Positions 25,844-35,348 of a DNA stretch of 64,000 nucleotides are shown in pieces (position 1 is the stretch's first letter; each line of letters begins with the position of its first letter). The translations under genes were made by a program, and so were the position numbers. The stretch lies in NCBI RefSeq assembly GCF_008386495.1, contig NZ_VTHJ01000045.1, positions 5,777 to 69,776 on the forward strand, given 5' to 3'. The stretch is from Streptomyces tailanensis (GTDB lineage: Bacteria; Actinomycetota; Actinomycetes; Streptomycetales; Streptomycetaceae). A model generated the notes under the pieces. The model saw only the letters and a program-made list of their open reading frames with translations, made no database searches and had not been told where the DNA came from.

Positions 25844-26971
25844 TCAAGAAGAAGCCACGACCCCCTCCGCCGTGCCCGTCGCCGTGCCCTTTGTCGCTGA
25901 CTTCGGGATCGTCCTGTCGGCCTTCAGGGCGGCCCAGACCTGCGTTGACTTCTTCTCGTCGACCAGTACCCGGTTCGGGTCCGCCGGGTCGTACTGGACC
26001 GGCATTGTGATCATGGTCATGTTCTTGGAGCTGATGCCTTTGAGGCCGTTCGCGAAGGAGGCCAGGTCCTTGACGGAGTCGAGGTCGGAGTCGGTGGTGA
26101 CGGCGTCCGTGGCGGTGTCGGCGAGGTCGTAGAGCTTCTTCGGGCTGGAGAAGAGGCCTACCTCCTTGACCTGTTCGAGCAACGCCTTGATGAAGGCCTG
26201 CTGGAGCTGGATACGGCCGAGGTCGGAGCCGTCGCCGACCCCGTGCCGGGTGCGGACGAGACCGAGGGCCTGTTTGCCGCCCAGCGTGTGCTCCCCGGCC
26301 TTGAGGTCGAGGTGGCTGTCGGGGTCCTTGATGTCCTTGGTGGTGGTGATGTCGACCCCGCCGAGGACATTGATGAGCTTCTCGAAGCCCGCGAAGTCGA
26401 CCTCGATGTAGTGGTCCATGCGGATCCCGGTCATGGACTCGACGGTCTTGACCGCGCACGCGGCGCCGCCGGTGGTGTACGCGGAGTTGAACATCGCCGC
26501 CGTGGCCGCCGGATGCGTCTTGCCGTCCGGGTCGGTGCACTCGGGCCGCTCGACGAGGGTGTCCCGGGGTATGGAGACCACGCTCGCCCGCTTGTGGCCC
26601 TCGTACACGTGCACGACCATCGCCGTGTCGGAGCGGGCGCTGCCGTCGTCCACGCCGCCGCCGAGCTTCTTGTTGCTGCCCGAGCGGGTGTCGGAGCCGA
26701 GGACGAGGATGTCCTGGGAGCCGTTGTCGACGTCGAGGGGCCGGTCGGTGCCGAGGGACTGGTTGATGTCGACGCTCTTGATGTTGCCGTTGAGCTTGAA
26801 GTACAGGTATCCGGCGCTCGTGCCGCCCAGTACGAGGATGCCCGCGGCGGTCCAGACGGTGACGAGCACCGCCTTGCCGCGCTTGGGGCGCGCCGCGCGG
26901 TGACGCGGGCCGGTGGTGCCGGTAGTGGCGGGCTTCCCCGGAGTGCCGGGTTCCGTGCTCTCGGCGGACAT
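25844..26971 (-). CDS. LytR-CpsA-Psr (LCP) family transferase
   Basis: LCP proteins attach wall polymers such as teichoic or teichuronic acids to peptidoglycan outside the membrane. The 375-aa protein has a short basic cytoplasmic tail (residues 1-33), a membrane segment at about 34-56 (KAVLVTVWTAAGILVLGGTS), then the LCP domain: DILVLGSDTRSGSN, RSDTAMVVHV, VSIPRDTLV, INVLGGVDI and ALGLVRTRHGVGDGSDLGRIQLQQ. The ATG has GAGGAG upstream. Confidence 0.92.
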   Translation of the reverse strand: MSAESTEPGTPGKPATTGTTGPRHRAARPKRGKAVLVTVWTAAGILVLGGTSAGYLYFKLNGNIKSVDINQSLGTDRPLDVDNGSQDILVLGSDTRSGSNKKLGGGVDDGSARSDTAMVVHVYEGHKRASVVSIPRDTLVERPECTDPDGKTHPAATAAMFNSAYTTGGAACAVKTVESMTGIRMDHYIEVDFAGFEKLINVLGGVDITTTKDIKDPDSHLDLKAGEHTLGGKQALGLVRTRHGVGDGSDLGRIQLQQAFIKALLEQVKEVGLFSSPKKLYDLADTATDAVTTDSDLDSVKDLASFANGLKGISSKNMTMITMPVQYDPADPNRVLVDEKKSTQVWAALKADRTIPKSATKGTATGTAEGVVASS

Positions 26972-27107
26972 GTGCTCCTCGGTCCTCTTGTTCCGGTCGG
27001 TTACCCCCTGCGCTCAGACCCAGGCCTGCTGGGTCGGATGTGGCCGTACCGCTCATGGTCACTCCGAACGGTCAGACGGAGTAATTCGGAAAAAGGTTGC
27101 CCGACGA

Positions 27108-27141
27108 ACGGTGCCCATCGCGTAAGAGCGATGGGCACCGT
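27108..27141 (-). terminator. Perfect 14-bp hairpin after the secreted protease gene
   Basis: ACGGTGCCCATCGC pairs perfectly with GCGATGGGCACCGT around a 6-nt loop, 43 nt past the protease stop codon. It is also upstream of the LCP gene. A good candidate for a factor-independent terminator despite lacking a U-tract. Confidence 0.75.
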
Positions 27142-27183
27142 GTGTGACGGATGAGCCCGGCGGGTCCGGGCTCACCTGGTGTT

Positions 27184-28959
27184 TCAGCCGAGAAGGTCGT
27201 ACTGGCCGTAACCGGTGCCGAGCGAGACGCGTGTGCTGAAGATCTCGCTGGTGGCCTTCGACGTGCCCTTGTAGAGGTACAGCGTGCCGCCGGTGGTACG
27301 GGCCAGGAGGTCCGCCCTGCCGTCGCCGCTCACGTCACCGGGAGTGATGAGCGTGTTGTAGCCGCTCCAGTTCGAGCGGACCTTGATCCGGGAGGCGAAG
27401 GCGCCCGTGCCGGACTTGCCGTTGCCCTTGTAGAGGTAGATGTTCGAGCCGGTCTTGGTGCGCGCGATCAGGTCGGCCTTGCCGTCGCCCGTGAAGTCGC
27501 CGTGACCGAGCACCGCGTTGTACGTGTTCCAGCCCGTGCCCACCTTGACGCGGGTCGCGAAGGTGCCGTTGCCCTTGCCCGGGTAGATCCACAGGGCGCC
27601 CGCCGAGTCGACCGAGAGCAGGTCGGGCAGGGCGTCCCCGGTGACGTCGCCGGGGGTGAGGATCCGGGTGCGGGTCTTCCAGTTGTCGAAGATCTGCGTG
27701 GTCGTCCACTTCTTCGTGGACGGCACATAACGCCGCCAGAAGACGTCACCGTCGGACGAGCGGCGCAGGACGTAGTCCTGGTAGCCGTCCCGGTTCAGGT
27801 CGGTCTGCTGGACGAGGTTGTAGCCCTTCCAGCTGCCGTACGAGGTCAGGGACTCGCGCGTGGCGAGCGAGGAGCCCTTGGAGTCGCGGACGTAGCCGGT
27901 GCCGGTCGACTTCACGCGCAGGAAGACGTCGGCCTTGTCGTCCCGGCTGATGTTGGTGTCGTCGACACGGGGCTGGGTCACCCCGACGTAGTTGCTGACC
28001 TTGGCGAATACCGGGTACGCGCCCTGGTACACGCAGTCCGTGACGCCCCACGAGACGACGCCGATGACCCTGTTGTTCCACACGAGCGGGCCGCCGGAGT
28101 CGCCGTTGCAGCTGGCGGTGGTGCTCGCGTCGGTGCCGCCGGAAGGCTTGCCCGCGCAGACCATGTGGCCCTTGATGAAGTAGTCCCCCCAGAAGTTCGC
28201 GCACGTGGTGTCGCTCACCACTGGCATCTCGGCGGTCTTCAGCGTCTGCGAGATCTCGTCACTGGTGGAGCTGGTACGGCCCCAGCCGTAGACCCTGGCC
28301 TTGGTGCCTGCGGCGTACGAGGCGGTGTCGTTCGACGTCGTCATCTTGATCGGCGTGGCCTTGACCGGCGCCCTCAGTGTGAGCACCGCGATGTCGTTGT
28401 CGATCTTGGCCTCGTTGTACGAGGTGGGGTTCCACTGGCGCGACAGCTGGGTGACCGTGCCGCCGTGGTAGTCCATGTGGTTCAGGCTGCCGTCGTCGTT
28501 GTAGACGGCCGTGGGCAGCTGATCGGTGCCCGTGACGACGGCGCCGTACTTGGCCCAGTCGTAGGAGGTCTTGTCGGCACAGTGCGCCGCGGTGAGGATC
28601 TTCGTCGGCGAGACGACCGAGCCGCCACAGAAGAAGCCGAAGCCCTGGACGTCGTCGTAGTACCAGAGCTGGGCCATCCACGGCGCCGAGCCGACCGTGG
28701 TCTCCGAGCCGCCGATGATCTGGGCCTCCCGGCCCGGCGCCTCCGAGCTCTCACTCGCGTCCGAACCGGCACTCGCCGACGACGAGGGCTCCGGCTCCGG
28801 TGTCCTGCCGGCGGTGTCGTCCGCCGCCATGGCCTGCGCGATCCGTATGTCCAGCGCGTCCGACGTCGACGAGTCGGCGCCGCTGGCGGCACTCGGCGTC
28901 GACACCAGCAGCGCCCCGGTTATCGCCGCGGCAACGGCTCCGGACAAGGGTCTAGCCAC
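27184..28959 (-). CDS. Secreted trypsin-like serine protease with C-terminal FG-GAP/VCBS repeats
   Basis: A 591-aa extracellular protease. The first ~27 residues form a Sec signal peptide (MARPLSGAVAAAITGALLVS). The S1 chymotrypsin-fold domain spans about 80-325, starting IIGGSETTVG; the triad is His126 (TAAHC), Asp189 (DNDIAVL) and Ser288 (GDSGGP). The C-terminal half carries repeats with calcium-binding-like cores (DLNRDGYQDY, GDVTGDALPD, GDFTGDGKAD, GDVSGDGRAD), which form a beta-propeller-like module probably used for binding. GTG start with GGGGGGA upstream. Confidence 0.93.
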   Translation of the reverse strand: MARPLSGAVAAAITGALLVSTPSAASGADSSTSDALDIRIAQAMAADDTAGRTPEPEPSSSASAGSDASESSEAPGREAQIIGGSETTVGSAPWMAQLWYYDDVQGFGFFCGGSVVSPTKILTAAHCADKTSYDWAKYGAVVTGTDQLPTAVYNDDGSLNHMDYHGGTVTQLSRQWNPTSYNEAKIDNDIAVLTLRAPVKATPIKMTTSNDTASYAAGTKARVYGWGRTSSTSDEISQTLKTAEMPVVSDTTCANFWGDYFIKGHMVCAGKPSGGTDASTTASCNGDSGGPLVWNNRVIGVVSWGVTDCVYQGAYPVFAKVSNYVGVTQPRVDDTNISRDDKADVFLRVKSTGTGYVRDSKGSSLATRESLTSYGSWKGYNLVQQTDLNRDGYQDYVLRRSSDGDVFWRRYVPSTKKWTTTQIFDNWKTRTRILTPGDVTGDALPDLLSVDSAGALWIYPGKGNGTFATRVKVGTGWNTYNAVLGHGDFTGDGKADLIARTKTGSNIYLYKGNGKSGTGAFASRIKVRSNWSGYNTLITPGDVSGDGRADLLARTTGGTLYLYKGTSKATSEIFSTRVSLGTGYGQYDLLG

Positions 28960-29031
28960 TCAAGTCCCCCCTGATGAGTCAAGAGTTGATCAATCATACG
29001 AAGACCGAGATCGTACACCTGTCCACACAAA

Positions 29032-29066
29032 ACTGGGGCCACCCTCACAAAGAGGGTGACCCCAGT
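29032..29066 (-). terminator. Intrinsic terminator of rho
   Basis: Two 15-nt arms (ACTGGGGCCACCCTC and GAGGGTGACCCCAGT, one mismatch) around a 5-nt loop lie 18 nt after the rho stop. On the minus strand the stem is followed by TTTTGTG, so this is a canonical hairpin plus U-tract. Confidence 0.85.
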
Positions 29067-29084
29067 GCTGTTGGCCCCGAGCTA

Positions 29085-31124
29085 CTAGTCGCCGTTCCCA
29101 GGCGCCGGCGTCGTCTTCTGAATCTGCATCAGGAACTCCGCGTTCGACTTCGTCTGCTTCATCTTGTCGAGAAGCAGCTCGACCGCCTGCTGCTGATCCA
29201 GCGCGTGCAGCACCCGCCGCAGCTTCCAGACGATGGCGAGCTCGTCGCTGGCGAGCAGGATCTCTTCCTTACGGGTACCGGACGCGTCCACGTCCACCGC
29301 GGGGAAGATGCGCTTGTCCGCGAGCTTCCGGTCGAGCTTCAGCTCTGCGTTACCCGTGCCCTTGAACTCCTCGAAGATGACCTCGTCCATACGGGACCCG
29401 GTGTCCACCAGGGCGGTGGCGAGGATGGTGAGCGAGCCACCGTCCTCGATGTTCCGTGCCGCACCGAAGAAGCGCTTCGGCGGGTAGAGGGCCGTCGAGT
29501 CGACACCACCGGACAGGATGCGCCCGGAGGCCGGGGCGGCGAGGTTGTACGCACGACCCAGACGGGTGATGGAGTCGAGCAGCACGACCACGTCGTGGCC
29601 CAGCTCGACGAGCCGCTTCGCACGCTCGATGGCGAGTTCGGCGACCGTCGTGTGGTCCTCGGCCGGGCGGTCGAAGGTCGAGGAGATGACCTCGCCCTTG
29701 ACCGACCGCTGCATGTCGGTGACCTCTTCCGGACGCTCGTCGACGAGGACGACCATCAGGTGGCACTCGGGGTTGTTGTGCGTGATCGCGTTGGCGATCG
29801 CCTGCATGATCATGGTCTTGCCGGTCTTCGGCGGGGCCACGATCAGACCGCGCTGGCCCTTACCGATCGGCGACACGAGGTCGATGATGCGGGTGGTCAG
29901 CACGCCCGGGTCCGTCTCCAGGCGGAGCCGGTCCTGCGGGTACAGCGGCGTCAGCTTGTTGAACTCCGGGCGGCCACGGCCGTGTTCGGGCGCCATGCCG
30001 TTGACGGAGTCGAGGCGGACGAGCGCGTTGAACTTCTCGCGGCGCTCCCCCTCCTTCGGCTGACGGACCGCACCGGTGACGTGGTCACCCTTGCGCAGGC
30101 CGTTCTTGCGGACCTGGGCGAGGGAGACATACACGTCGTTCGGGCCGGGCAGGTAGCCCGATGTACGGATGAAGGCGTAGTTGTCGAGGATGTCCAGGAT
30201 GCCCGCGACGGGGATCAGGACGTCGTCCTCGGCGAGCTGCGGCTCGGGGCCGCCCATCTCGTCGCGGCCGCGACGGCCACGGCGGTCGCGGTAGCGGCCG
30301 CGACGGCCACGGCGTCCGCCCTCGAAGTCGTCGTCGTCCTGCGGACCGGCGTCGCGCTGACGGTCCTGACGGCCGCCGCCCTGCTGCTGGCCCTGCTGCT
30401 GACGGTCCTGACGGCCGCCGCCCTGCTGCTCGTCGCCCTTGCCACGGCGGTCGCCGCGGTCGCGGTCGCGGCCGCGCTCACGACGGTCACGGCGGCCCTG
30501 ACGGCCGTCGCCCTCGGCGGCGTCGCCCTTGGCCTCGGCCTGCGGCTGGGCCTGGGCCGGCGCTTCGGCCTTCGGCTCGCTCTTCGCCTCGGCGGTGACC
30601 GTCTCGGGGCTGCCCGCGTCGGCGGTGGCACGGCGACGACGGCGCTCGGTGGGCGCCTCGTCCCCACCGGCCGGCTGGCCGGGGATCTCGATCTGCTGCT
30701 GGGCCACGGCCTTCTCGGCCTTGTCGGCCTTCTCGGCGGGTGCCTCGGCCTTCTCGGCGGGTGCCTCGGCCTTCTTGGCTGCGGCCTTCTCGGCGGCTGT
30801 GGCGGCTGTGTCCTCGCCCGTGCGCGCCTTCGAGGTGGCGCGGCGCTTCGGCTTGGTCTCGGTGGCGGCCTCGGCCTTGGCCGGGGCTCCCCCGCCCGCC
30901 TGCGCCTCCTTGATGACCTCGATCAGCTGGCTCTTGCGCATACGCGCGGTGCCCCTGATGCCGAGGCCGGATGCGACCTGCTGCAGCTCGGCCAGCACCA
31001 TGCCCTCGAGGCCGGTGCCGCGGCGCCGCCGGGAGCCGGCACCGCTGGCAGGCGCGGCGTCCGTGGCGGGCGCGGCAGCGGTCTCCTCGACACGTGCGCC
31101 CATCAGATCGGTGGTGTCGCTCAC
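29085..31124 (-). CDS. rho: Transcription termination factor Rho
   Basis: Hexameric RNA-dependent ATPase that ends transcription. The GTG at 31124 (VSDTTDLMGARVEE) with AAGGA upstream gives 679 aa, far longer than the ~420 aa E. coli Rho. Residues ~30-70 are the Rho_N helical domain. A low-complexity Ala/Lys/Glu stretch and then an Arg/Gly/Asp/Gln-rich stretch (QQGGGRQDRQ repeated twice) extend to ~250. The RNA-binding cold-shock domain (GILDILDNYAFIRTSGYLPG) and the ATPase domain with P-loop APPKTGKTMI follow. Large inserts of this type are known in high-GC Gram-positive Rho. It has its own terminator. Confidence 0.96.
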   Translation of the reverse strand: MSDTTDLMGARVEETAAAPATDAAPASGAGSRRRRGTGLEGMVLAELQQVASGLGIRGTARMRKSQLIEVIKEAQAGGGAPAKAEAATETKPKRRATSKARTGEDTAATAAEKAAAKKAEAPAEKAEAPAEKADKAEKAVAQQQIEIPGQPAGGDEAPTERRRRRATADAGSPETVTAEAKSEPKAEAPAQAQPQAEAKGDAAEGDGRQGRRDRRERGRDRDRGDRRGKGDEQQGGGRQDRQQQGQQQGGGRQDRQRDAGPQDDDDFEGGRRGRRGRYRDRRGRRGRDEMGGPEPQLAEDDVLIPVAGILDILDNYAFIRTSGYLPGPNDVYVSLAQVRKNGLRKGDHVTGAVRQPKEGERREKFNALVRLDSVNGMAPEHGRGRPEFNKLTPLYPQDRLRLETDPGVLTTRIIDLVSPIGKGQRGLIVAPPKTGKTMIMQAIANAITHNNPECHLMVVLVDERPEEVTDMQRSVKGEVISSTFDRPAEDHTTVAELAIERAKRLVELGHDVVVLLDSITRLGRAYNLAAPASGRILSGGVDSTALYPPKRFFGAARNIEDGGSLTILATALVDTGSRMDEVIFEEFKGTGNAELKLDRKLADKRIFPAVDVDASGTRKEEILLASDELAIVWKLRRVLHALDQQQAVELLLDKMKQTKSNAEFLMQIQKTTPAPGNGD

Positions 31125-31533
31125 GAAGGGTCCTTCCCTGGAGCGGACGTCGGCCTTCTGGCTCGGCGACCGGTTGTGCTGTCCGGCTTCGGCCCTGTTG
31201 GGGTGGACCGTGCCGGGGCGGTGGTCCGCCAAAGCGGCGGAGGAAAATTTGCTGGTGATTCGGCGTTCACGGGGCCGTGGCACTCAGTGTCTGTGTCACG
31301 CGGCTCTCGGTCACGCCGGTTCCGGAGCCTGCTCGGCAGACCGCTCAGTGCCTGCGTACGGCGTACAGCTTGACGTACGAAGCACAGTGCGGCTGGGGAG
31401 ACTCCCGGAAGAGAGGTTGTCCCGGACGGGGACGATAAGCACCTCGCCATGGCTGGGGCAGGTGCAGACTTGAGGTTAACACTACCGGATCCAACAAACA
31501 TTCCCCCTCTCGAAATCCGGCAACCGTGCGCCC
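31125..31533 (-). promoter_or_regulatory. Long rho leader and promoter region
   Basis: A 409-nt gap between thrB and rho. An AT-richer block near 31465-31510 includes, on the minus strand, GGATCCGGTAGTGTTAACCTCAAG; TAGTGT is a plausible -10 element, which would give an untranslated leader of over 300 nt. Rho autoregulates through leader attenuation in other bacteria, so a long leader is plausible, but this is inferred. Confidence 0.4.
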
Positions 31534-32487
31534 CTACTCGTCGCCGATGTCGGCGCCGGTTTCGGCGACGGAGGTGGTCAGCGGCATGACGCACGCCCCT
31601 CGGGCGTCGAGGTCCAGCCGGTTGGCGGCCCAGCCCTCGCCGGCGAGGTGGGCGACCTTGTCGGCGCTGGCCTCGTCGGCCAGGGCCAGGACCGTGGGTC
31701 CGGCGCCGGAGATTACCGCCGGGACGCCGTCGGCCCGCAGTCGCTCGACCAGGGCCGCGCTCTCCGGCATGGCGGGCGCCCGGTATTCCTGGTGCAGCCG
31801 GTCCTCGGTGGCGGGCAGCAGCAGCTCGGGGCGCCTGGTCAGGGCCTCGACGAGCAGGGCGGCCCGGCCGGCGTTGGTGGCCGCGTCGACGTGCGGGACG
31901 TTGCGCGGGAGCAGTCCGCGCGCCGTCTCCGTCAGAACCGGCTTTCCCGGGACGAAAACCACCGGAACGATGGAATCGTCAGGCTCCATCCTGATCGCCC
32001 GCGCGGCGCCGCCCTCCATCCAGGAGAGCGTGAAGCCGCCGAGGAGACAGGCCGCGACGTTGTCGGGATGGCCCTCGATCTCCGTGGCGAGTTCGAGCAG
32101 CGCGGCGTCGTCGAGGCGGTTCTCGCCGCCTATGGTCACGGCACGGGCGGCGACGATGCCGGCGCAGATGGCGGCGGAGGAGGAGCCGAGACCGCGGCCG
32201 TGCGGGATGCGGTTGGCGCACACGATCTCAAGGCCCCGGGGCTGCCCGCCCAGCAGGTCGAAGGCGGTGCGCAGGGACCGTACGAGGAGGTGCTTCTCGT
32301 CGCGCGGGAGTGTCTCGCTGCCCTCCCCGGCGATGTCGACGTGCAGGCCGGAGTCGGCCACGCGGACGACCACGTCGTCGTAGAGCCCCAGCGACAGGCC
32401 GAGGGCGTCGAAGCCCGGGCCGAGGTTGGCGCTGGTGGCGGGGACGCGCACCCGTACGGCGGCTGCGCGAAACGCTGGACCGGCCAT
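31534..32487 (-). CDS. thrB: Homoserine kinase
   Basis: GHMP-family kinase that phosphorylates homoserine in threonine synthesis. The ATG at 32487 gives 317 aa (MAGPAFRAAAVRVRVPATSANLGPG); AAGGAG lies 11 nt upstream. The GHMP ATP loop is HGRGLGSSSAAICAG. Third gene of the hom-thrC-thrB set, 316 nt after thrC. Confidence 0.95.
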   Translation of the reverse strand: MAGPAFRAAAVRVRVPATSANLGPGFDALGLSLGLYDDVVVRVADSGLHVDIAGEGSETLPRDEKHLLVRSLRTAFDLLGGQPRGLEIVCANRIPHGRGLGSSSAAICAGIVAARAVTIGGENRLDDAALLELATEIEGHPDNVAACLLGGFTLSWMEGGAARAIRMEPDDSIVPVVFVPGKPVLTETARGLLPRNVPHVDAATNAGRAALLVEALTRRPELLLPATEDRLHQEYRAPAMPESAALVERLRADGVPAVISGAGPTVLALADEASADKVAHLAGEGWAANRLDLDARGACVMPLTTSVAETGADIGDE

Positions 32488-32803
32488 CGCTCGATGACTC
32501 TCCTTGAACTGCGAAATTGACGATTGTCGAATGACATTCGATACGACGCGAGAACCCTGCGGCCGCTCGGGACGGCACGGCGGCGCCGCACCCTTGCGGG
32601 GCATATGCAGCGGGCGGGTTCAGTACAGCCTATCGAAGGAAGGTTCTGTGGCGACATAGGGCGCACAGGAGGCGCACGATGCGTGTCGTAAGCCCCCTGT
32701 GCACCCCCCGTCGGGTCCTGTCAGGGTTATCCCCCGGGAAACGGCGTCTACGCGCGACTCGCAGGTCGTTTCGAACTGTTACCCGAGCTGTTACCCAGAG
32801 CGG
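32488..32803. other. thrC-thrB intergenic region
   Basis: About 316 nt with no supportable gene. An AT-richer part near 32510-32550 could carry a separate thrB promoter. No strong hairpin or riboswitch was recognised. Confidence 0.35.
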
Positions 32804-33862
32804 CTAGGCGAGACCGAGGCGCTCGGCCGCCGTCGCCGCGTCGACCGGGACGGTCACCGGCTGCGGAGCGCCCGCGACGGCCCAGTCCGGGTCCTTCAGG
32901 CCGTTTCCGGTGACCGTGCAGACGATGGTCTGGCCCGGGTCGACCTTGCCGTTCTCGGCGGCCTTGAGCAGACCGGCCACGGACGCGGCGGAGGCGGGCT
33001 CCACGAAGACACCCTCCTGCGCGGCCAACATCCGGTAGGCGCGCAGGATCTCACGGTCCGTCACCTCATCGATGGCGCCGCCGGACTCGTCCCGCGCGGC
33101 CAGGGCGTACTGCCAGGACGCGGGGTTGCCGATGCGGATCGCGGTGGCGATGGTCGACGGGTCCTTGACGACCTCGCCGCGCACGATCGGCGCGGAGCCG
33201 GAGGCCTGGAAGCCCCACATGCGGGGCGTCTTCGCGGCGATGCCGTCGGCGGCGTACTCCTTGTAGCCCTTCCAGTACGCCGTGATGTTGCCGGCGTTGC
33301 CCACCGGGAGGACGTGGATGTCGGGGGCGTCGCCGAGCATGTCCACGATCTCGAACGCGGCGGTCTTCTGGCCCTCGATACGCACCGGGTTGACCGAATT
33401 GACCAGCGCCACCGGGTAGTTGTCGCTGAGTTCACGCGCGAGGGTGAGGCAGTCGTCGAAGTTGCCGTCGACCTGGAGGATCTTCGCGCCGTGCACGAGG
33501 GCCTGGCCCATCTTGCCGAGCGCGATCTTGCCCTGCGGGACGAGCACGGCGGAGACCATGCCCGCGCGTACGGCGTACGCGGCGGCCGAGGCGGACGTGT
33601 TGCCCGTGGAGGCGCAGATGACGGCCTTCGCGCCCTCTTCCTTCGCCCGGGTGATGGCCATGGTCATACCGCGGTCCTTGAAGGACCCGGTCGGGTTGGC
33701 GCCCTCCACCTTGAGGTGGACCTCGCAACCCGTGCGCTCGGAGAGCACCTGCGCGGGTACGAGGGGCGTGCCGCCCTCGCGGAGCGTCACGACCGGCGTG
33801 GTGTCGGAGACGGGCAGCCGGTCCCGGTACTCCTCGATGATTCCGCGCCACTGGTGGGTCAT
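32804..33862 (-). CDS. thrC: Threonine synthase
   Basis: PLP enzyme that converts O-phosphohomoserine to threonine. It is 352 aa, with the PLP lysine in NPTGSFKDRGMTMAI and the glycine-rich phosphate loop LPVGNAGNITAYW. It lies 6 nt after hom, so the two are almost certainly cotranscribed. Confidence 0.96.
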   Translation of the reverse strand: MTHQWRGIIEEYRDRLPVSDTTPVVTLREGGTPLVPAQVLSERTGCEVHLKVEGANPTGSFKDRGMTMAITRAKEEGAKAVICASTGNTSASAAAYAVRAGMVSAVLVPQGKIALGKMGQALVHGAKILQVDGNFDDCLTLARELSDNYPVALVNSVNPVRIEGQKTAAFEIVDMLGDAPDIHVLPVGNAGNITAYWKGYKEYAADGIAAKTPRMWGFQASGSAPIVRGEVVKDPSTIATAIRIGNPASWQYALAARDESGGAIDEVTDREILRAYRMLAAQEGVFVEPASAASVAGLLKAAENGKVDPGQTIVCTVTGNGLKDPDWAVAGAPQPVTVPVDAATAAERLGLA

Positions 33863-33868
33863 TGCTGG

Positions 33869-35161
33869 TTACTCTCCTTCAACCCGCATGATGCTGGCGA
33901 CACCCCGCACGGTGTCGAGGTTGCGCAGCGCCTCGACGGTCCCGTTGAGGGAGGCGTCGGACGCGCGGTGGGTGACGACGACGAGAGAGGCCTCGCCGTC
34001 CTTGCCCTGCTGGCGAACCGTATCGATCGACACGCCGTGCTCGGCGAACACGGTGGCCACCTGGGCGAGAACACCCGGTTTGTCCGCGACGTCGAGGCTG
34101 ATGTGGTAGCGCGTGACGACCTCGCCCATGGGCGAGACGGGCAGGGCGGCATACGCGGACTCACCGGGCCCGGTGGCACCCGCAAGCCGGTTGCGGCACA
34201 CGGCCACGAGGTCCCCGAGGACGGCGGAGGCAGTGGGGGAACCGCCCGCGCCAGGCCCGTAGAACATCAACTGCCCGGCAGCGTCCGACTCGACGAACAC
34301 GGCGTTGTACGCGCCGCGCACGGAGGCGAGGGGGTGGGTCAGCGGAATCATCGCGGGGTGCACGCGCGCGGTGACGGAGCCCCCGTCGGCGGCCCGCTCG
34401 CAGATGGCGAGCAGCTTGATGGTGCAGCCCATGTTCTTGGCGGAGGCGAAGTCGGCGGCGGTGACTTCCGTCATCCCCTCGCGGTAGACGTCGTCGAGCC
34501 GTACCCGCGAGTGGAAGGCGATACCGGCGAGGATCGCGGCCTTGGCGGCAGCGTCGAAGCCCTCGACGTCGGCAGTCGGGTCGGCTTCCGCATACCCCAG
34601 GGCGGTGGCCTCGTCGAGGGCCTCCTGGTAACCGGCCCCCGTGGAGTCCATCTTGTCGAGGATGAAGTTGGTCGTCCCGTTGACGATACCCATCACCCGG
34701 TTGATCTTGTCCCCTGCCAGGGACTCGCGCAGCGGGCGGATCAGCGGGATGGCGCCGGCGACGGCGGCCTCGTAGTAGAGGTCTTTGTCGGCTTCGTCCG
34801 CTGCCGCGTGCAGGGCCGCGCCGTCCTGGGCGAGGAGGGCCTTGTTGGCGGAGACGACGGAGGCGCCGTGCTCGAACGCGGTGGTGATGAGGGTGCGGGC
34901 GGGCTCGATACCGCCGATCACCTCGACGACGACGTCGATGTCGCCGCGTTTGACGAGCGCGGTCGCGTCGGTGGTGACGAGGGCCGGGTCGATGCCCTCA
35001 CGGATCTTGGAGGGCCGCCGTACGGCCACTCCGGCGAGCTCGACGGGAGCGCCGATCCTGGCGGCGAGGTCGTCGGCGTGCGTCGTCATGATGCGCGCCA
35101 CCTCTGAGCCGACAACCCCACAGCCCAGCAGCGCCACCTTCAGCGGACGCGTACGCATCAT
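33869..35161 (-). CDS. hom: Homoserine dehydrogenase
   Basis: Reduces aspartate semialdehyde to homoserine with NAD(P)H. The tandem ATG at 35161/35158 gives about 430 aa (MMRTRPLKVALLGCGVVGSEV), with GAGG upstream; a start at 35185 is possible but less like the family. The Rossmann motif is GCGVVGSEV, the catalytic region includes NGTTNFILDKM, and a C-terminal ACT domain (residues ~350-425) should give feedback control by threonine. Confidence 0.95.
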   Translation of the reverse strand: MMRTRPLKVALLGCGVVGSEVARIMTTHADDLAARIGAPVELAGVAVRRPSKIREGIDPALVTTDATALVKRGDIDVVVEVIGGIEPARTLITTAFEHGASVVSANKALLAQDGAALHAAADEADKDLYYEAAVAGAIPLIRPLRESLAGDKINRVMGIVNGTTNFILDKMDSTGAGYQEALDEATALGYAEADPTADVEGFDAAAKAAILAGIAFHSRVRLDDVYREGMTEVTAADFASAKNMGCTIKLLAICERAADGGSVTARVHPAMIPLTHPLASVRGAYNAVFVESDAAGQLMFYGPGAGGSPTASAVLGDLVAVCRNRLAGATGPGESAYAALPVSPMGEVVTRYHISLDVADKPGVLAQVATVFAEHGVSIDTVRQQGKDGEASLVVVTHRASDASLNGTVEALRNLDTVRGVASIMRVEGE

Positions 35162-35348
35162 CCGACCTCGTTTCCTCACATACACCGAATACGGTTTGGA
35201 CCAGTCTCACTTACCGGACGGGAGTTTCTATCCCTCGTCCGGATCGTGAGACATCTATTTCATTTTCTCAGGGCGACGGGACCGAAGATCTTTCGGCCCC
35301 GAGTACCCGGGGTTTTTGCGGGCCTTGAGGGCCTCGGATGGTCGGTGG

